Assembly (NCBI RefSeq): GCF_007981265.1
Contig: NZ_CP034363.1
Span: 2,480,001 to 2,544,000 of the forward strand
Source: Pantoea sp. CCBC3-3-1
GTDB taxonomy: Bacteria > Pseudomonadota > Gammaproteobacteria > Enterobacterales > Enterobacteriaceae
Length of the DNA: 64,000 nt
Direction of reading: 5' to 3'
Below, piece by piece: positions 42,990 to 51,910 of this stretch. A model generated the notes under the pieces. It was not told the origin of the DNA. It searched no databases and was given only the letters and a program-made list of their open reading frames with translations. Position 1 is the stretch's first letter; each line of letters opens with the position of its first letter. Both the position numbers and the translations under genes were made by a program.

Positions 42990-43210
42990 GACTGCCTCCA
43001 GTTCGGATGTTCTGCATCAAGGATCTCCTCCAGCGCCTGAATGCGTTCACGCATGCGCCGGGCGTCCTGAGTTAACTGTTGCAGACGCTGTAGCTCGCTG
43101 TTAGACAGTGCCGTATTGCCGCTCTGACGGCTGTAGTGCAGCCACAGCCAGATTGGCGCGACAAAAAGCACGAAAATGGTCAACGGTATAGCCAGAAATA
43201 ATGCGCTCAT
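42986..43210 (-). CDS. pspB: Phage shock protein B
   Basis: The 74-aa protein has one N-terminal membrane helix (ALFLAIPLTIFVLFVAPIWLWLHY) and a cytoplasmic leucine-zipper-like coiled coil (LSNSELQRLQQLTQDARRM, RIQALEEILDAE). It works with PspC as membrane sensor of the Psp system. It follows pspA after a 64-base gap. Confidence 0.95.
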   Translation of the reverse strand: MSALFLAIPLTIFVLFVAPIWLWLHYSRQSGNTALSNSELQRLQQLTQDARRMRERIQALEEILDAEHPNWRQS

Positions 43211-43274
43211 TTACTCTCCTTGAAAATTCAGGCAAAGGTCAGTGGGCATCTTCAGCGGATGCCCCACACAGACG

Positions 43275-43940
43275 TTACTCGCTGCGGTTCATTTTTGCTT
43301 TCAGCGCGGCCAGCTGAGCAGAAATTTCATCATCGGCCTGAAGCTCAGCGAACTGCTGATCGAGGTTTTTCTGCTTGCCAAAGCTGTGGCTTTCCGCCTC
43401 GGCTTCCATATGATCGATCCGGCGTTCAAACGATTCAAAACGCGCCATCGCTTCATCGATTTTACCGCTGTCCAGCTGGCGGCGTACATCACGTGAAGAG
43501 GAGGCAGCCTGGTGGCGCAGCGTCAACGCCTGCTGACGGGCACGGGTTTCGCTGAGTTTTTTCTCCAGCTCACCAATTTCACCTTTCATCCGCAGCAGCG
43601 TTTCTTCTACCTGCTCCGCTTCGGTTTTCAGCGAAACGGTCAGATCGGTCAGTTTCTGCTTCTCAATCAGCGCGGCACGCGCCAGATCGTCTTTATCTTT
43701 ACGCAGCGCCAGTTCGGCTTTTTCCTGCCATTCCGCCTGCTGGTATTCAGCCTGTTCGATACGACGCAGGAGCTGTTTCTTTTCAGCCAGCGCCCGGGCG
43801 GACGTGGAGCGGACTTCAACCAGCGTATCTTCCATTTCCTGAATCATCAGGCGGACAAGTTTCTGCGGATCTTCCGCTTTCTCCAGCAGTGAATTGATGT
43901 TGGCATTCACGATGTCGGCAAAACGAGAAAAAATACCCAT
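43275..43940 (-). CDS. pspA: Phage shock protein A
   Basis: PspA is an ESCRT-III-like membrane-protecting protein that also inhibits PspF. The start [20 protein letters not shown] at 43940 has GGAG upstream and gives 221 aa, the family length. The protein is one long helical coiled coil with the N-terminal amphipathic membrane helix and the [13 protein letters not shown] segment. The operon is read from the sigma-54 promoter at 43991-44006. Confidence 0.97.
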   Translation of the reverse strand: MGIFSRFADIVNANINSLLEKAEDPQKLVRLMIQEMEDTLVEVRSTSARALAEKKQLLRRIEQAEYQQAEWQEKAELALRKDKDDLARAALIEKQKLTDLTVSLKTEAEQVEETLLRMKGEIGELEKKLSETRARQQALTLRHQAASSSRDVRRQLDSGKIDEAMARFESFERRIDHMEAEAESHSFGKQKNLDQQFAELQADDEISAQLAALKAKMNRSE

Positions 43941-43990
43941 AATCACACTCCTCAATTATTTATTTATGCGCGGTGCGCTGTGAGGAGTAA

Positions 43991-44006
43991 TACAAATAGC
44001 GTGCCA
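43991..44006 (-). promoter_or_regulatory. Sigma-54 promoter of pspABCD
   Basis: On the minus strand TGGCACGCTATTTGTA matches the sigma-54 consensus TGGCACG-N4-TTGCW, with only the C of the -12 element changed to T. It lies about 50 bases upstream of pspA and is the target of the divergent activator PspF. Confidence 0.92.
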
Positions 44007-44100
44007 GTTTTTATCTTATTGATTTATCAGGATTGACAGAGTTTACACCTCGTCGTCATTCAGATAAGGTGGTGTAAATAACCAATATGTGGTGAATTTC

Positions 44101-45093
44101 ATGAGCGAACAGGAAACGCTGTTAGGCGAATCTAATAACTTTCTGGAAGTGCTGGAGCAGGTTTCACGCCTGGCGCCGCTGAACAAACCAGTGTTGGTTA
44201 TCGGTGAGCGAGGTACCGGTAAAGAGCTTATCGCCAGCCGTTTGCATTATCTTTCCGACCGCTGGCAGGGGCCTTTTATCTCACTCAACTGCGCGGCGCT
44301 GAACGAAAACCTGCTTGATTCAGAACTGTTCGGCCATGAAGCCGGCGCGTTTACCGGCGCGCAAAAACGCCATCTCGGGCGATTCGAACGTGCCGATGGC
44401 GGTACGCTGTTTCTGGACGAGCTGGCTACCGCCCCGATGCTGGTGCAGGAAAAACTGCTGAGAGTGATTGAATATGGCCACCTTGAACGCGTAGGCGGCA
44501 GCCAGCCGCTTCAGGTCAGCGTGCGGCTGGTTTGCGCCACCAATGCCGATTTGCCGCTGCTGGCGGAACAGGGGCAGTTTCGTGCCGATCTGCTGGATCG
44601 GCTGGCCTTTGACGTGGTACAGCTACCGCCGTTGCGAGAACGTCGCAGCGATATCCTGGTCATGGCTGAACATTTTGCCATTCAGATGTGCCGTGAGCTT
44701 GGGTTAGCTTATTTCCCTGGGTTTTCCGCTGCGGCGCAACAAATGCTGTTGGACTACGGCTGGCCGGGCAACGTGCGGGAACTCAAAAACGTGGTGGAAC
44801 GTTCGGTTTATCGACACAGCGAACCAGACGAAGAACTTAATGCCATTATTATCAATCCGTTCCAGCCTCGGCATCCGCAAGCTTCACCTGCGGATGCCAC
44901 GACGGCAACGTCCCCTTCACTGCCGCTGGACTTACGCCGCTGGCAGAATCAGCAGGAAAAGACGCTGCTGGCAAAGAGTTTGCAGCAGGCCCGGTTTAAT
45001 CAACGTCGCGCCGCTGAACTACTCGGCGTGACCTACCATCAGCTCAGGGCGATGATGAAAAAGCACAATGTTGAGATCAATGGCGAAACATAG
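44101..45093 (+). CDS. pspF: psp operon transcriptional activator PspF
   Basis: PspF is the sigma-54 enhancer-binding activator of psp. The start ATG at 44101 has GGTG upstream; the frame from 44089 is less likely. The 330-aa protein lacks a receiver domain, as in E. coli, and shows Walker A GERGTGKE near 37, GAFTGA in HEAGAFTGAQKRH near 85, Walker B GGTLFLDELAT near 105, the arginine finger region LRERRSDI and a C-terminal Fis-like HTH (RAAELLGVTYHQLRAMM). Its activity is held down by PspA. Confidence 0.96.
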   Translation: MSEQETLLGESNNFLEVLEQVSRLAPLNKPVLVIGERGTGKELIASRLHYLSDRWQGPFISLNCAALNENLLDSELFGHEAGAFTGAQKRHLGRFERADGGTLFLDELATAPMLVQEKLLRVIEYGHLERVGGSQPLQVSVRLVCATNADLPLLAEQGQFRADLLDRLAFDVVQLPPLRERRSDILVMAEHFAIQMCRELGLAYFPGFSAAAQQMLLDYGWPGNVRELKNVVERSVYRHSEPDEELNAIIINPFQPRHPQASPADATTATSPSLPLDLRRWQNQQEKTLLAKSLQQARFNQRRAAELLGVTYHQLRAMMKKHNVEINGET

Positions 45094-45238
45094 CTCTCGC
45101 ATTAAACAGACAAAAAATGCGCAATTTTATGGGTTTATTGCGACTGGGGTATCAATTTCGCCATAACCCTGTAGGGTGCACTCATCAGTACCCGCAAGCG
45201 TGTGCTGGTAAAATGGATTCCCTTTTGTCAGATTTATT

Positions 45239-45260
45239 GCCCGGTAACGCGGGCCTTTTT
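45239..45260 (+). terminator. Terminator-like hairpin downstream of pspF
   Basis: GCCCG (45239-45243) and CGGGC (45250-45254) with a 6-base loop are followed by C and five T. It could end pspF transcription. Confidence 0.65.
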
Positions 45261-45275
45261 AATACCCTTATATTG

Positions 45276-45339
45276 AACAGGCGAGGTACTCCTACTACCT
45301 CGCAAGTGGGATGAAGCCTGCACAGGATGCAGGCTTTTT
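45276..45339 (+). ncRNA. Candidate small RNA with CUCCU loop and terminator
   Basis: A perfect 8-bp hairpin GCGAGGTA/TACCTCGC (45281-45303) exposes the loop CTCCTAC, complementary to Shine-Dalgarno sequences. Twelve bases later AAGCCTGCA/TGCAGGCTT (45315-45336) and a T-run form a strong terminator. A TATATT-like -10 element lies around 45269, close to a plausible 5' end. No open frame fits. The two-hairpin layout is that of a short Hfq-type small RNA, but I do not recognise a known family. Confidence 0.45.
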
Positions 45340-45418
45340 CTCGTCTGTCTGCATGACCGCAAGGCGCATGTTTATCACCATATTGCCTCTCAAACGCTTC
45401 TCTGCCAGCCGCTTATAA

Positions 45419-45940
45419 TCAGGATTGTGCCTTTAGCAGCGACGCGTAAATCGCATAATTTTCCTGTTCAAAGCAGACGATATTAATATGATCAATATTC
45501 TCATTTGCCCTTGCTGAAATAACCTCAAGCGCAATTTCCGCCGCTAACGCTTTTGGAAAACGATAAATTCCGGTGCTGATATTAGGAAAAGAAACGGATT
45601 TTATCTGGTACTGGGCGATGAGATCAAAACAGCGATTCCAGGCGTTTCTTAACAGCGCCTGTTCTCCGCTTTTCCCGCCGTTCCATACCGGTCCTACGGT
45701 ATGAATGACATAACTGGCTGGAAGATTGCCTGCGCGGGTAATAACGGCATCGCCCGTTTTGCAACTTCCCTGACGACTGATAATTTCACGGCACTCTGCG
45801 AGGATCGTTTTACCTCCAGCCCGATGTATGGCGCCGTCCACGCCTCCGCCTCCGAGCAGAGAAGAGTTCGCCGCATTGACGATCGCTTCAACAGGAATCT
45901 GAGTAATATCGCCTTGCAAAAGATTGATTTTACAATTCAT
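45419..45940 (-). CDS. ymdB: Macrodomain protein, YmdB-like ADP-ribose deacetylase
   Basis: The start ATG at 45940 follows an AAGGAG ribosome binding site and gives 173 aa, one macrodomain with QGDITQIPVEAIVNAANSSL, GGGGVDGAIHRAGG near 35-48, THE Asn-Ala-Ala-Asn metal-independent ADP-ribose loop and FPNISTGIYRFP near 125. E. coli YmdB (177 aa) deacetylates O-acetyl-ADP-ribose and inhibits RNase III. Sequence type is that of YmdB, but the locus (next to ryhB and sapA) differs from E. coli, so a paralogue is possible. Confidence 0.85.
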   Translation of the reverse strand: MNCKINLLQGDITQIPVEAIVNAANSSLLGGGGVDGAIHRAGGKTILAECREIISRQGSCKTGDAVITRAGNLPASYVIHTVGPVWNGGKSGEQALLRNAWNRCFDLIAQYQIKSVSFPNISTGIYRFPKALAAEIALEVISARANENIDHINIVCFEQENYAIYASLLKAQS

Positions 45941-46082
45941 AAGCGCTCCTTTTCGACAGGCTAAGTATAGTCGATGGCTCGCCCCGCATTGCCCTTCTGC
46001 TGTGCGTTTGCGGCCAGCCTGCTTTGCGGTTTTCTGCATCAGCTGCCGGAACAGCTATCGCCTCCACGTCGGGATCTGACAT

Positions 46083-46170
46083 AAAAAAAGCCCGCGCAAG
46101 GCGGGCTAAAAATACTGGAAGCAATGTGAGCAATGTCGTGCGTTTCAGCGGTAGAGCCACCGTCGAAGCG
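46083..46170 (-). ncRNA. ryhB: RyhB iron-stress small RNA
   Basis: On the minus strand the RNA of about 88 bases begins near GCGCTTCGACGG, carries the RyhB core CGACATTGCTCACATTG followed by CTTCCAGTATT, identical to E. coli RyhB, and ends with a perfect terminator (AGCCCGC / GCGGGCT and seven T). RyhB is repressed by Fur and, with Hfq, switches off iron-using proteins (sodB, sdhCDAB and others) when iron is scarce. A strong Fur box overlaps its promoter. In E. coli it lies between yhhX and yhhY, so the locus here is different. The 5' end is estimated from the family length. Confidence 0.95.
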
Positions 46171-46173
46171 CAG

Positions 46174-46192
46174 GTGAATAATAATCATTCTC
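46174..46192 (-). promoter_or_regulatory. Fur box at the ryhB promoter
   Basis: The 19-base sequence GTGAATAATAATCATTCTC (plus strand) matches the Fur consensus GATAATGATAATCATTATC at 15 of 19 positions. It directly precedes the 5' end of ryhB and overlaps its TATTAT-like -10 region, as expected for iron-dependent repression. Confidence 0.9.
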
Positions 46193-46426
46193 AACCAAAC
46201 TTGTAAAGCAGTTTGTTGAGAATCTTTCTCATTTCCATAGCAAGACTGGGCGTATTCTTCATCGCCCGGGCTTTATTAAGCACAGGGTTATTTTGTCCTC
46301 AGGTCGTCAACGCGCCTGACTGCTATTTCGCTTTCGCATGAAAAATCGTCACTTGCCCAGGCAAACTTTGGGCGACGCCGCAGAGTGCGGTACACTCTGA
46401 CTATTGCCTGATATTTCAGATGACTT
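46193..46426. other. ryhB / sapA intergenic region
   Basis: This 234-base spacer contains the -35 region of ryhB (minus) and the promoter of sapA (plus). GTGCGGTACACTCTGACTAT at 46386-46405 contains a TACACT -10-like element for sapA. No gene seen. Confidence 0.4.
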
Positions 46427-48049
46427 ATGCGCACATTTCTCTCTTTTCTTTTCGCTGGCCTGAGCCTGTTCAGTGCTGCAGTTTGCGCCGCCGCGCCGGA
46501 TGATATCCGCCAGAGCGGCTTTGTTTACTGCGTTAATGGCGCGGTAACCACCTTTAATCCGCAGATGGCCAGCGGCGGGCTGGTCGTGGATACGCTGGCG
46601 GCCCAGCTGTACGATCGCCTGCTGGATGTCGATCCCTATACATACCGGTTAATTCCGGAACTGGCCGAACGCTGGGAGGTGCTGGACGATGGTGCAACTT
46701 ACCGTTTTCACCTGCGACACAATGTCGCCTTCCAGAAAACCAGCTGGTTTGTGCCCACCCGGCCATTAAATGCGGATGACGTGGTATTTAGCTTTGAGCG
46801 CATTTTTAATCGTAAGTCGCCGTGGCACGACGTCAACGGCGGCAGCTATCCTTACTTTGACAGCCTGCAATTTTCTGATGCGGTGCAAAGCGTCAGGAAG
46901 CTGAATAACGATACCGTAGAGATCCGGCTGAACAGCCCCGATGCCTCTTTTCTCTGGCATATGGCAACACATTACGCCCCGGTGCTGTCGGCAGAATATG
47001 CGGCGAAGCTGGCAAAGATCGATCATCAGGAACAGCTGGATCGTCAGCCCATCGGCACGGGACCGTTCCAGCTGAGTGAATACCGCACCGGCCAGTATAT
47101 TCGCCTGGCGCGCAATCCGGGTTACTGGAAAGGACTGCCACGCATGTCGCAGGTAGTGATTGATATGGGCGCTGGCGGTACCGGGCGTCTTTCCAAGCTG
47201 CTGACCGGGGAATGTGATGTGCTGGCCTATCCCGCCGCCAGCCAAATCTCTATTTTGCGCGACGATCCGCGTTTGCGGCTAACGTTGCGGCCAGGCATGA
47301 ACATTGCCTATCTGGCTTTTAATACCCGTAAAGCGCCGCTGGATCGCCCTGAAGTGCGTCAGGCGCTGGCGCTGGCGATTAACAATGAGCGTCTGATGGA
47401 GTCTATCTGGTACGGCACGGCAGAAACGGCAGCGTCGATTTTGCCACGTGCATCATGGGCTTATGATAATGATGCTCGGGTGACAGAATATAATCCGCAG
47501 AAGGCACGTGAACAGCTGAAGGCGCTGGGGGTCGAAAATTTGCAGCTGACTTTATGGGCACCCTCGGCTTCCCAGGCGTGGAATCCCAGCCCGTTGAAAA
47601 CCGCCGAGCTGATTCAGGCCGATCTGGCTCAGGTGGGCGTGACGGTGAAAATCGTGCCGGTCGAAGGACGTTTTCAGGAAGCGCGCCTGATGGAGATGAA
47701 TCACGATCTGACCTTAACGGGCTGGGCGACGGACAGTAACGATCCGGACAGTTTCTTCCGCCCGCTGTTAAGCTGCGCCGCAATTAGTTCGCAGACTAAC
47801 TTCGCGCACTGGTGCGATACTTCCTTTGATGAAACGCTGCACAAAGCGCTCCTCTCTCAACAGCTGGCATCGCGGATTGAATATTACAGCCGTGCCCAGG
47901 CGCAGCTGGCACAAAAGCTTCCGGTGCTGCCACTGGCTTATTCGTTGCGCCTACAGGCTTACCGATACGATATTCATGGTCTGGTATTAAGCCCGTTTGG
48001 CAATGCATCGTTTGCCGGTGTTTATCGTGATAAAGGCGGGGTGAAATAA
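46427..48049 (+). CDS. sapA: Peptide ABC transporter substrate-binding protein SapA
   Basis: SapA is the periplasmic subunit of the Sap transporter, linked to antimicrobial peptide resistance and potassium (Trk) function, and in E. coli to putrescine export. The 540-aa protein has a signal peptide ([20 protein letters not shown]) and the family 5 solute-binding fold; stretches such as [20 protein letters not shown] and [20 protein letters not shown] are close to E. coli SapA. sapB starts one base after its stop. Confidence 0.96.
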   Translation: MRTFLSFLFAGLSLFSAAVCAAAPDDIRQSGFVYCVNGAVTTFNPQMASGGLVVDTLAAQLYDRLLDVDPYTYRLIPELAERWEVLDDGATYRFHLRHNVAFQKTSWFVPTRPLNADDVVFSFERIFNRKSPWHDVNGGSYPYFDSLQFSDAVQSVRKLNNDTVEIRLNSPDASFLWHMATHYAPVLSAEYAAKLAKIDHQEQLDRQPIGTGPFQLSEYRTGQYIRLARNPGYWKGLPRMSQVVIDMGAGGTGRLSKLLTGECDVLAYPAASQISILRDDPRLRLTLRPGMNIAYLAFNTRKAPLDRPEVRQALALAINNERLMESIWYGTAETAASILPRASWAYDNDARVTEYNPQKAREQLKALGVENLQLTLWAPSASQAWNPSPLKTAELIQADLAQVGVTVKIVPVEGRFQEARLMEMNHDLTLTGWATDSNDPDSFFRPLLSCAAISSQTNFAHWCDTSFDETLHKALLSQQLASRIEYYSRAQAQLAQKLPVLPLAYSLRLQAYRYDIHGLVLSPFGNASFAGVYRDKGGVK

Positions 48050-48050
48050 A

Positions 48051-49016
48051 GTGGTTATCTATACGCTACGTCGTCTGGTGCTGTGGCTGGTGACGCTTTT
48101 TCTGCTGACGCTGGTGGGGTTCAGCCTGAGCTATTTTACGCCGCATGCGCCGCTTCAGGGTGCGTCGCTGACCGATGCTTTGCTTTTCTGGTATCAGGGG
48201 CTGATGCAGTTTGATTTTGGGGTATCAAGCATCAACGGCGAGCCGATTTCCCGGCAGCTGTTGGAAGTGTTTCCCGCCACGCTCGAGCTGTGCATGATGG
48301 CTTTCGCGCTGGCGCTGATTGTCGGCATTCCGCTGGGCATTGCCGCTGGCGTGATGCGCAATAAATGGCAGGACAAAACTATCAGCGCGCTTGCCCTGCT
48401 CGGCTTCTCCATGCCGGTGTTCTGGCTGGCGCTATTGCTCACGCTGTTCTTCTCACTCGACTTAGGCTGGCTGCCGGTTTCAGGCCGCTTCGATTTGCTC
48501 TACCCGGTCAAAAACATCACCGGCTTTGCGCTGATTGACGTCTGGCTCAGCCATTCGCCGTGGCGGCATGAGATGCTGAAAAGCGCCTTGCTGCATCTGA
48601 TCTTACCGGTCACAGCCCTGGCGGTGGCACCAACGACAGAGGTCATTCGTCTGCTGCGGATCAGTACCCGTGAAGTCATGGAGCAAAACTATATTAAAGC
48701 GGCCGCTACGCGCGGGCTTTCACGGCTGACGATTATTCGCCGTCACGTACTGCACAACGCCCTGCCGCCCGTCATCCCTCGCCTCGGACTACAGTTTTCA
48801 ACGATGCTGACGCTGGCAATGATCACCGAGGTGGTCTTTAGCTGGCCCGGTCTGGGCCGCTGGCTGGTAGATGCTATACGTCAACAGGACTACGCCGCGA
48901 TTTCCGCTGGCGTGATGATGGTCGGCGGCCTGGTCATCACCGTCAACGTACTTGCTGATATTTTGGGCGCGATCACTACGCCGCTGAAGCATAAGGAATG
49001 GTATGCCCTCCGATAA
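48051..49016 (+). CDS. sapB: Sap ABC transporter permease SapB
   Basis: The 321-aa inner-membrane permease begins with GTG at 48051, one base after the sapA stop, which gives exactly the E. coli length. It has six hydrophobic segments and the permease EAA loop [30 protein letters not shown] near 220-250. The start of sapC overlaps its last 14 bases. Confidence 0.96.
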   Translation: MVIYTLRRLVLWLVTLFLLTLVGFSLSYFTPHAPLQGASLTDALLFWYQGLMQFDFGVSSINGEPISRQLLEVFPATLELCMMAFALALIVGIPLGIAAGVMRNKWQDKTISALALLGFSMPVFWLALLLTLFFSLDLGWLPVSGRFDLLYPVKNITGFALIDVWLSHSPWRHEMLKSALLHLILPVTALAVAPTTEVIRLLRISTREVMEQNYIKAAATRGLSRLTIIRRHVLHNALPPVIPRLGLQFSTMLTLAMITEVVFSWPGLGRWLVDAIRQQDYAAISAGVMMVGGLVITVNVLADILGAITTPLKHKEWYALR

Positions 49017-49893
49017 TATCTATGCTGAAAAGCAGCTTCCCAGTCGTTTTCGCCACACCTGGCGTCTGTTTTACCGGGATACCACCGCAATGATCGGTTT
49101 TTACACCTTTATTGCGCTGATTTTACTTTGTCTTTTTGGCCGTCTGTTCGCGCCTTATGGCCTTGATCAGCAGTTTCTTGGCTATCAGCTGCTGCCGCCT
49201 TCCTGGTCGCGTTATGGTGATGTTTCCTTCTTCCTGGGGACTGACGATCTGGGCCGTGACGTATTGAGCCGGCTGCTCAGCGGTGCAGGTCCAACGGTGG
49301 GTTCAGCGATAGTCGTGACCCTGCTGGCTTCATTCTGCGCGATGGTACTTGGCGTCTTTGCCGGGCTGACGCGTGGGCTACGCTCGGCAGTCATGAACCA
49401 TATTCTGGATACCTTTCTGTCTATTCCTTCGCTGCTGCTGGCGATAATCGTGGTCGCCTTTTTTGGCCCCAGCCTGCCCCATGCGCTGCTGGCGGTGTTG
49501 CTGGCCATCATGCCCCGTCTGGTGCGATCCATCTATACTGCGGTGCATGATGAGCTGGAAAAAGAGTATGTGACCGCTGCGCGGCTTGATGGCGCAAGCA
49601 GTGCCAACATTTTGCGCTATGCGATTTTCCCCAATATCCTGGCGCTGCTGGTCACGGAATTTACGCGTGCGCTGTCGATGGCCATTTTGGATATTGCCGC
49701 GCTGGGCTTTCTTGATTTGGGTGCACAGTTGCCTTCACCGGAATGGGGTGCGATGCTAGGCGATGCGCTGGAGCTCATTTATGTTGCGCCCTGGACGGTA
49801 ATGCTGCCCGGAGCCGCAATTATGCTTAGCGTACTGATTGTTAATTTGTTGGGTGACGGCGTACGCCGGGCCATCGTTGCGGGAGTTGAATAA
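49003..49893 (+). CDS. sapC: Sap ABC transporter permease SapC
   Basis: The 296-aa permease has an N-terminal cytoplasmic segment, about six membrane helices and the EAA motif [25 protein letters not shown] near 190. It overlaps sapB by 14 bases and sapD by one base, so the operon is translationally coupled. The loop [20 protein letters not shown] is typical of DppC/SapC permeases. Confidence 0.96.
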   Translation: MPSDNIYAEKQLPSRFRHTWRLFYRDTTAMIGFYTFIALILLCLFGRLFAPYGLDQQFLGYQLLPPSWSRYGDVSFFLGTDDLGRDVLSRLLSGAGPTVGSAIVVTLLASFCAMVLGVFAGLTRGLRSAVMNHILDTFLSIPSLLLAIIVVAFFGPSLPHALLAVLLAIMPRLVRSIYTAVHDELEKEYVTAARLDGASSANILRYAIFPNILALLVTEFTRALSMAILDIAALGFLDLGAQLPSPEWGAMLGDALELIYVAPWTVMLPGAAIMLSVLIVNLLGDGVRRAIVAGVE

Positions 49894-50885
49894 TGCCGCT
49901 GCTCGATATTCGTAACCTGACCATTGAGTTCATGACCTCCGACGGGCCGGTGAAAGCCGTCGATCGCGTCAGTATGACCCTGACCGAAGGCGAAGTCCGC
50001 GGGCTGGTTGGCGAATCTGGCTCGGGCAAAAGCCTGATTGCGAAAGCGATTTGTGGCGTCACCAAAGATAACTGGCGCGTGACCGCCGATCGCATGCGCT
50101 TTGACGATATCGATCTGCTGAAACTTTCACCGCGTGAAAGGCGCAGAATTGTTGGTCATAACGTGTCGATGATTTTCCAGGAGCCGCAGTCCTGTCTGGA
50201 TCCCTCTGAAAGCATCGGCCGTCAGCTGATGCAGGCGATCCCTGGCTGGACTTACAAAGGCCGCTGGTATCAGCGTTTTCGCTGGCGGCATCGTCGTGCC
50301 GTCGAGCTGCTGCATCGCGTGGGGATCAAAGATCACAAAGACATTATGCGTAGCTTCCCTTACGAGCTAACGGATGGCGAATGTCAGAAAGCGATGATTG
50401 CGATTGCGCTGGCAAATCAGCCTCGCCTGCTGATTGCCGATGAGCCGACAAACGCGATGGAGCCGACCACGCAGGCACAAATTTTCCGCCTGCTGTCGCG
50501 ACTCAACCAGAACAACAACACGACTATTTTGCTGATCAGCCATGATTTACAAATGTTGAGTCACTGGGCGGACCGCATCAACGTGATGTATTGCGGGCAA
50601 ACGGTGGAAACCGCCGTAAGTGAGGAGTTGATTGTCTCTCCTCATCATCCCTATACGCAGGCGCTGATCCGCGCGATGCCGGATTTCGGCCTGTCGCTGC
50701 CGCATAAAAGCCGCCTGAATACGCTGCCAGGTGCTATTCCTTCGCTGGAACATTTGCCGATCGGCTGCCGTCTGGGACCACGCTGTCCGTATGCACAGAA
50801 GAAGTGTATTGAAACGCCTCGCCTGACCGGTGCAAAGTCTCACCTTTTTGCCTGCCACTTCCCGCTGAATATGGAGAGCCAGTGA
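49893..50885 (+). CDS. sapD: Sap ABC transporter ATP-binding protein SapD
   Basis: The 330-aa ATPase shows Walker [13 protein letters not shown] near 39, a variant signature [14 protein letters not shown] near 155 (TDGEC in place of LSGGQ, also seen in E. coli SapD), Walker [10 protein letters not shown] and the C-terminal oligopeptide-transporter domain with the cysteine pattern [14 protein letters not shown] near 290 that may bind an iron-sulfur cluster. In E. coli SapD also supplies ATP-dependent support to Trk potassium uptake. Confidence 0.96.
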   Translation: MPLLDIRNLTIEFMTSDGPVKAVDRVSMTLTEGEVRGLVGESGSGKSLIAKAICGVTKDNWRVTADRMRFDDIDLLKLSPRERRRIVGHNVSMIFQEPQSCLDPSESIGRQLMQAIPGWTYKGRWYQRFRWRHRRAVELLHRVGIKDHKDIMRSFPYELTDGECQKAMIAIALANQPRLLIADEPTNAMEPTTQAQIFRLLSRLNQNNNTTILLISHDLQMLSHWADRINVMYCGQTVETAVSEELIVSPHHPYTQALIRAMPDFGLSLPHKSRLNTLPGAIPSLEHLPIGCRLGPRCPYAQKKCIETPRLTGAKSHLFACHFPLNMESQ

Positions 50886-51688
50886 TGGATACCCTGCTGG
50901 AGGTGCGCAACCTCACCAAAACCTACCGATACCGCACGGGCCTGTTTCGCCGTCAGCACGTAGAAGCCGTGAAAGATGTCAGTTTTATGCTGCGCGAAAA
51001 GCAGACGCTGGCCATTATCGGTGAAAACGGCTCGGGCAAATCGACGCTGGCGAAAATGCTTAGCGGCATGATTGCACCCAGCTCGGGCGCTATTCTGATT
51101 GACGATCGTCCGCTGGAATACGGTGATTATGGCTATCGCAGCCAGCGCATCCGTATGATTTTTCAGGATCCGTCGACCTCACTCAACCCGCGCCAGCGTA
51201 TCGGGCAAATTCTGGATTTTCCGCTGCGGCTTAATACCGATTTATCCTCAGAAGCGCGGGAAAAACGCATTATCGCCACCCTGCGCCAGGTTGGATTGCT
51301 GCGCGACCATGCCGCCTATTATCCCCATATGCTGGCACCTGGCCAAAAGCAGCGCGTCGGGTTGGCCAGAGCGCTTATCCTGCAACCTAAAGTGATTGTG
51401 GCCGATGAAGCGCTGGCGTCGCTGGATATGTCGATGCGCTCCCAGCTGGTCAACCTGATGTTAGAGTTGCAGGATAAGCACGGCATCTCCTACATCTACG
51501 TCACACAGCATCTGGGCATGATGAAACATATCAGCGACATGGTGATGGTTATGCACCAGGGCGAAGTCGTTGAGCGCGGCAGTACTGCCGATGTGCTTGC
51601 TTCCCCGTTACATGACCTGACCAAAAGGCTGATCAACAGCCATTTTGGCGAGGCGCTGACCGCCGACGCCTGGCGCAAAGATCGTTAA
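50885..51688 (+). CDS. sapF: Sap ABC transporter ATP-binding protein SapF
   Basis: The start ATG at 50885 overlaps the sapD stop (TGATG). The 267-aa ATPase has Walker A GENGSGKSTLAK near 46, the variant signature LAPGQKQRVGLARAL near 155 (E. coli SapF has the same LAPGQKQ) and Walker B VIVADEALASLD near 175. It ends the sap operon; a terminator follows. In E. coli fabI is further downstream, which is not the case here. Confidence 0.96.
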   Translation: MDTLLEVRNLTKTYRYRTGLFRRQHVEAVKDVSFMLREKQTLAIIGENGSGKSTLAKMLSGMIAPSSGAILIDDRPLEYGDYGYRSQRIRMIFQDPSTSLNPRQRIGQILDFPLRLNTDLSSEAREKRIIATLRQVGLLRDHAAYYPHMLAPGQKQRVGLARALILQPKVIVADEALASLDMSMRSQLVNLMLELQDKHGISYIYVTQHLGMMKHISDMVMVMHQGEVVERGSTADVLASPLHDLTKRLINSHFGEALTADAWRKDR

Positions 51689-51713
51689 ATTCCCCGTCTG
51701 TTTAGCCGAAAAT

Positions 51714-51743
51714 CGCCCGCACCCATAAAATCGGGCGTTTTTT
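51714..51743 (+). terminator. Terminator of the sap operon
   Basis: CGCCCG and CGGGCG form a 6-bp GC stem with a 12-base loop, followed by six T, 25 bases after the sapF stop. Confidence 0.85.
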
Positions 51744-51910
51744 CGGCACATCCTGCTTACGCCTTCAGCATTATGCTTTTCCGCTATTTATTAGCACCGA
51801 TTGGTCTTTGGTCGGTTAATTCCCCTAAGCGAGGATAGAGTTGCCCTTCAGACCCGGCGGCCATGCTTCTCTGGCGGCCTTCGGGTCAGTTAACTTGAAA
51901 AGGAATGACC

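Larger units (their letters stand above)
45094..45418. other. Intergenic region pspF / macrodomain gene
   Basis: No protein gene is supported in these 325 bases. They hold a terminator-like hairpin at 45239-45260 and a candidate small RNA at 45276-45339, both annotated separately. Confidence 0.5.
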
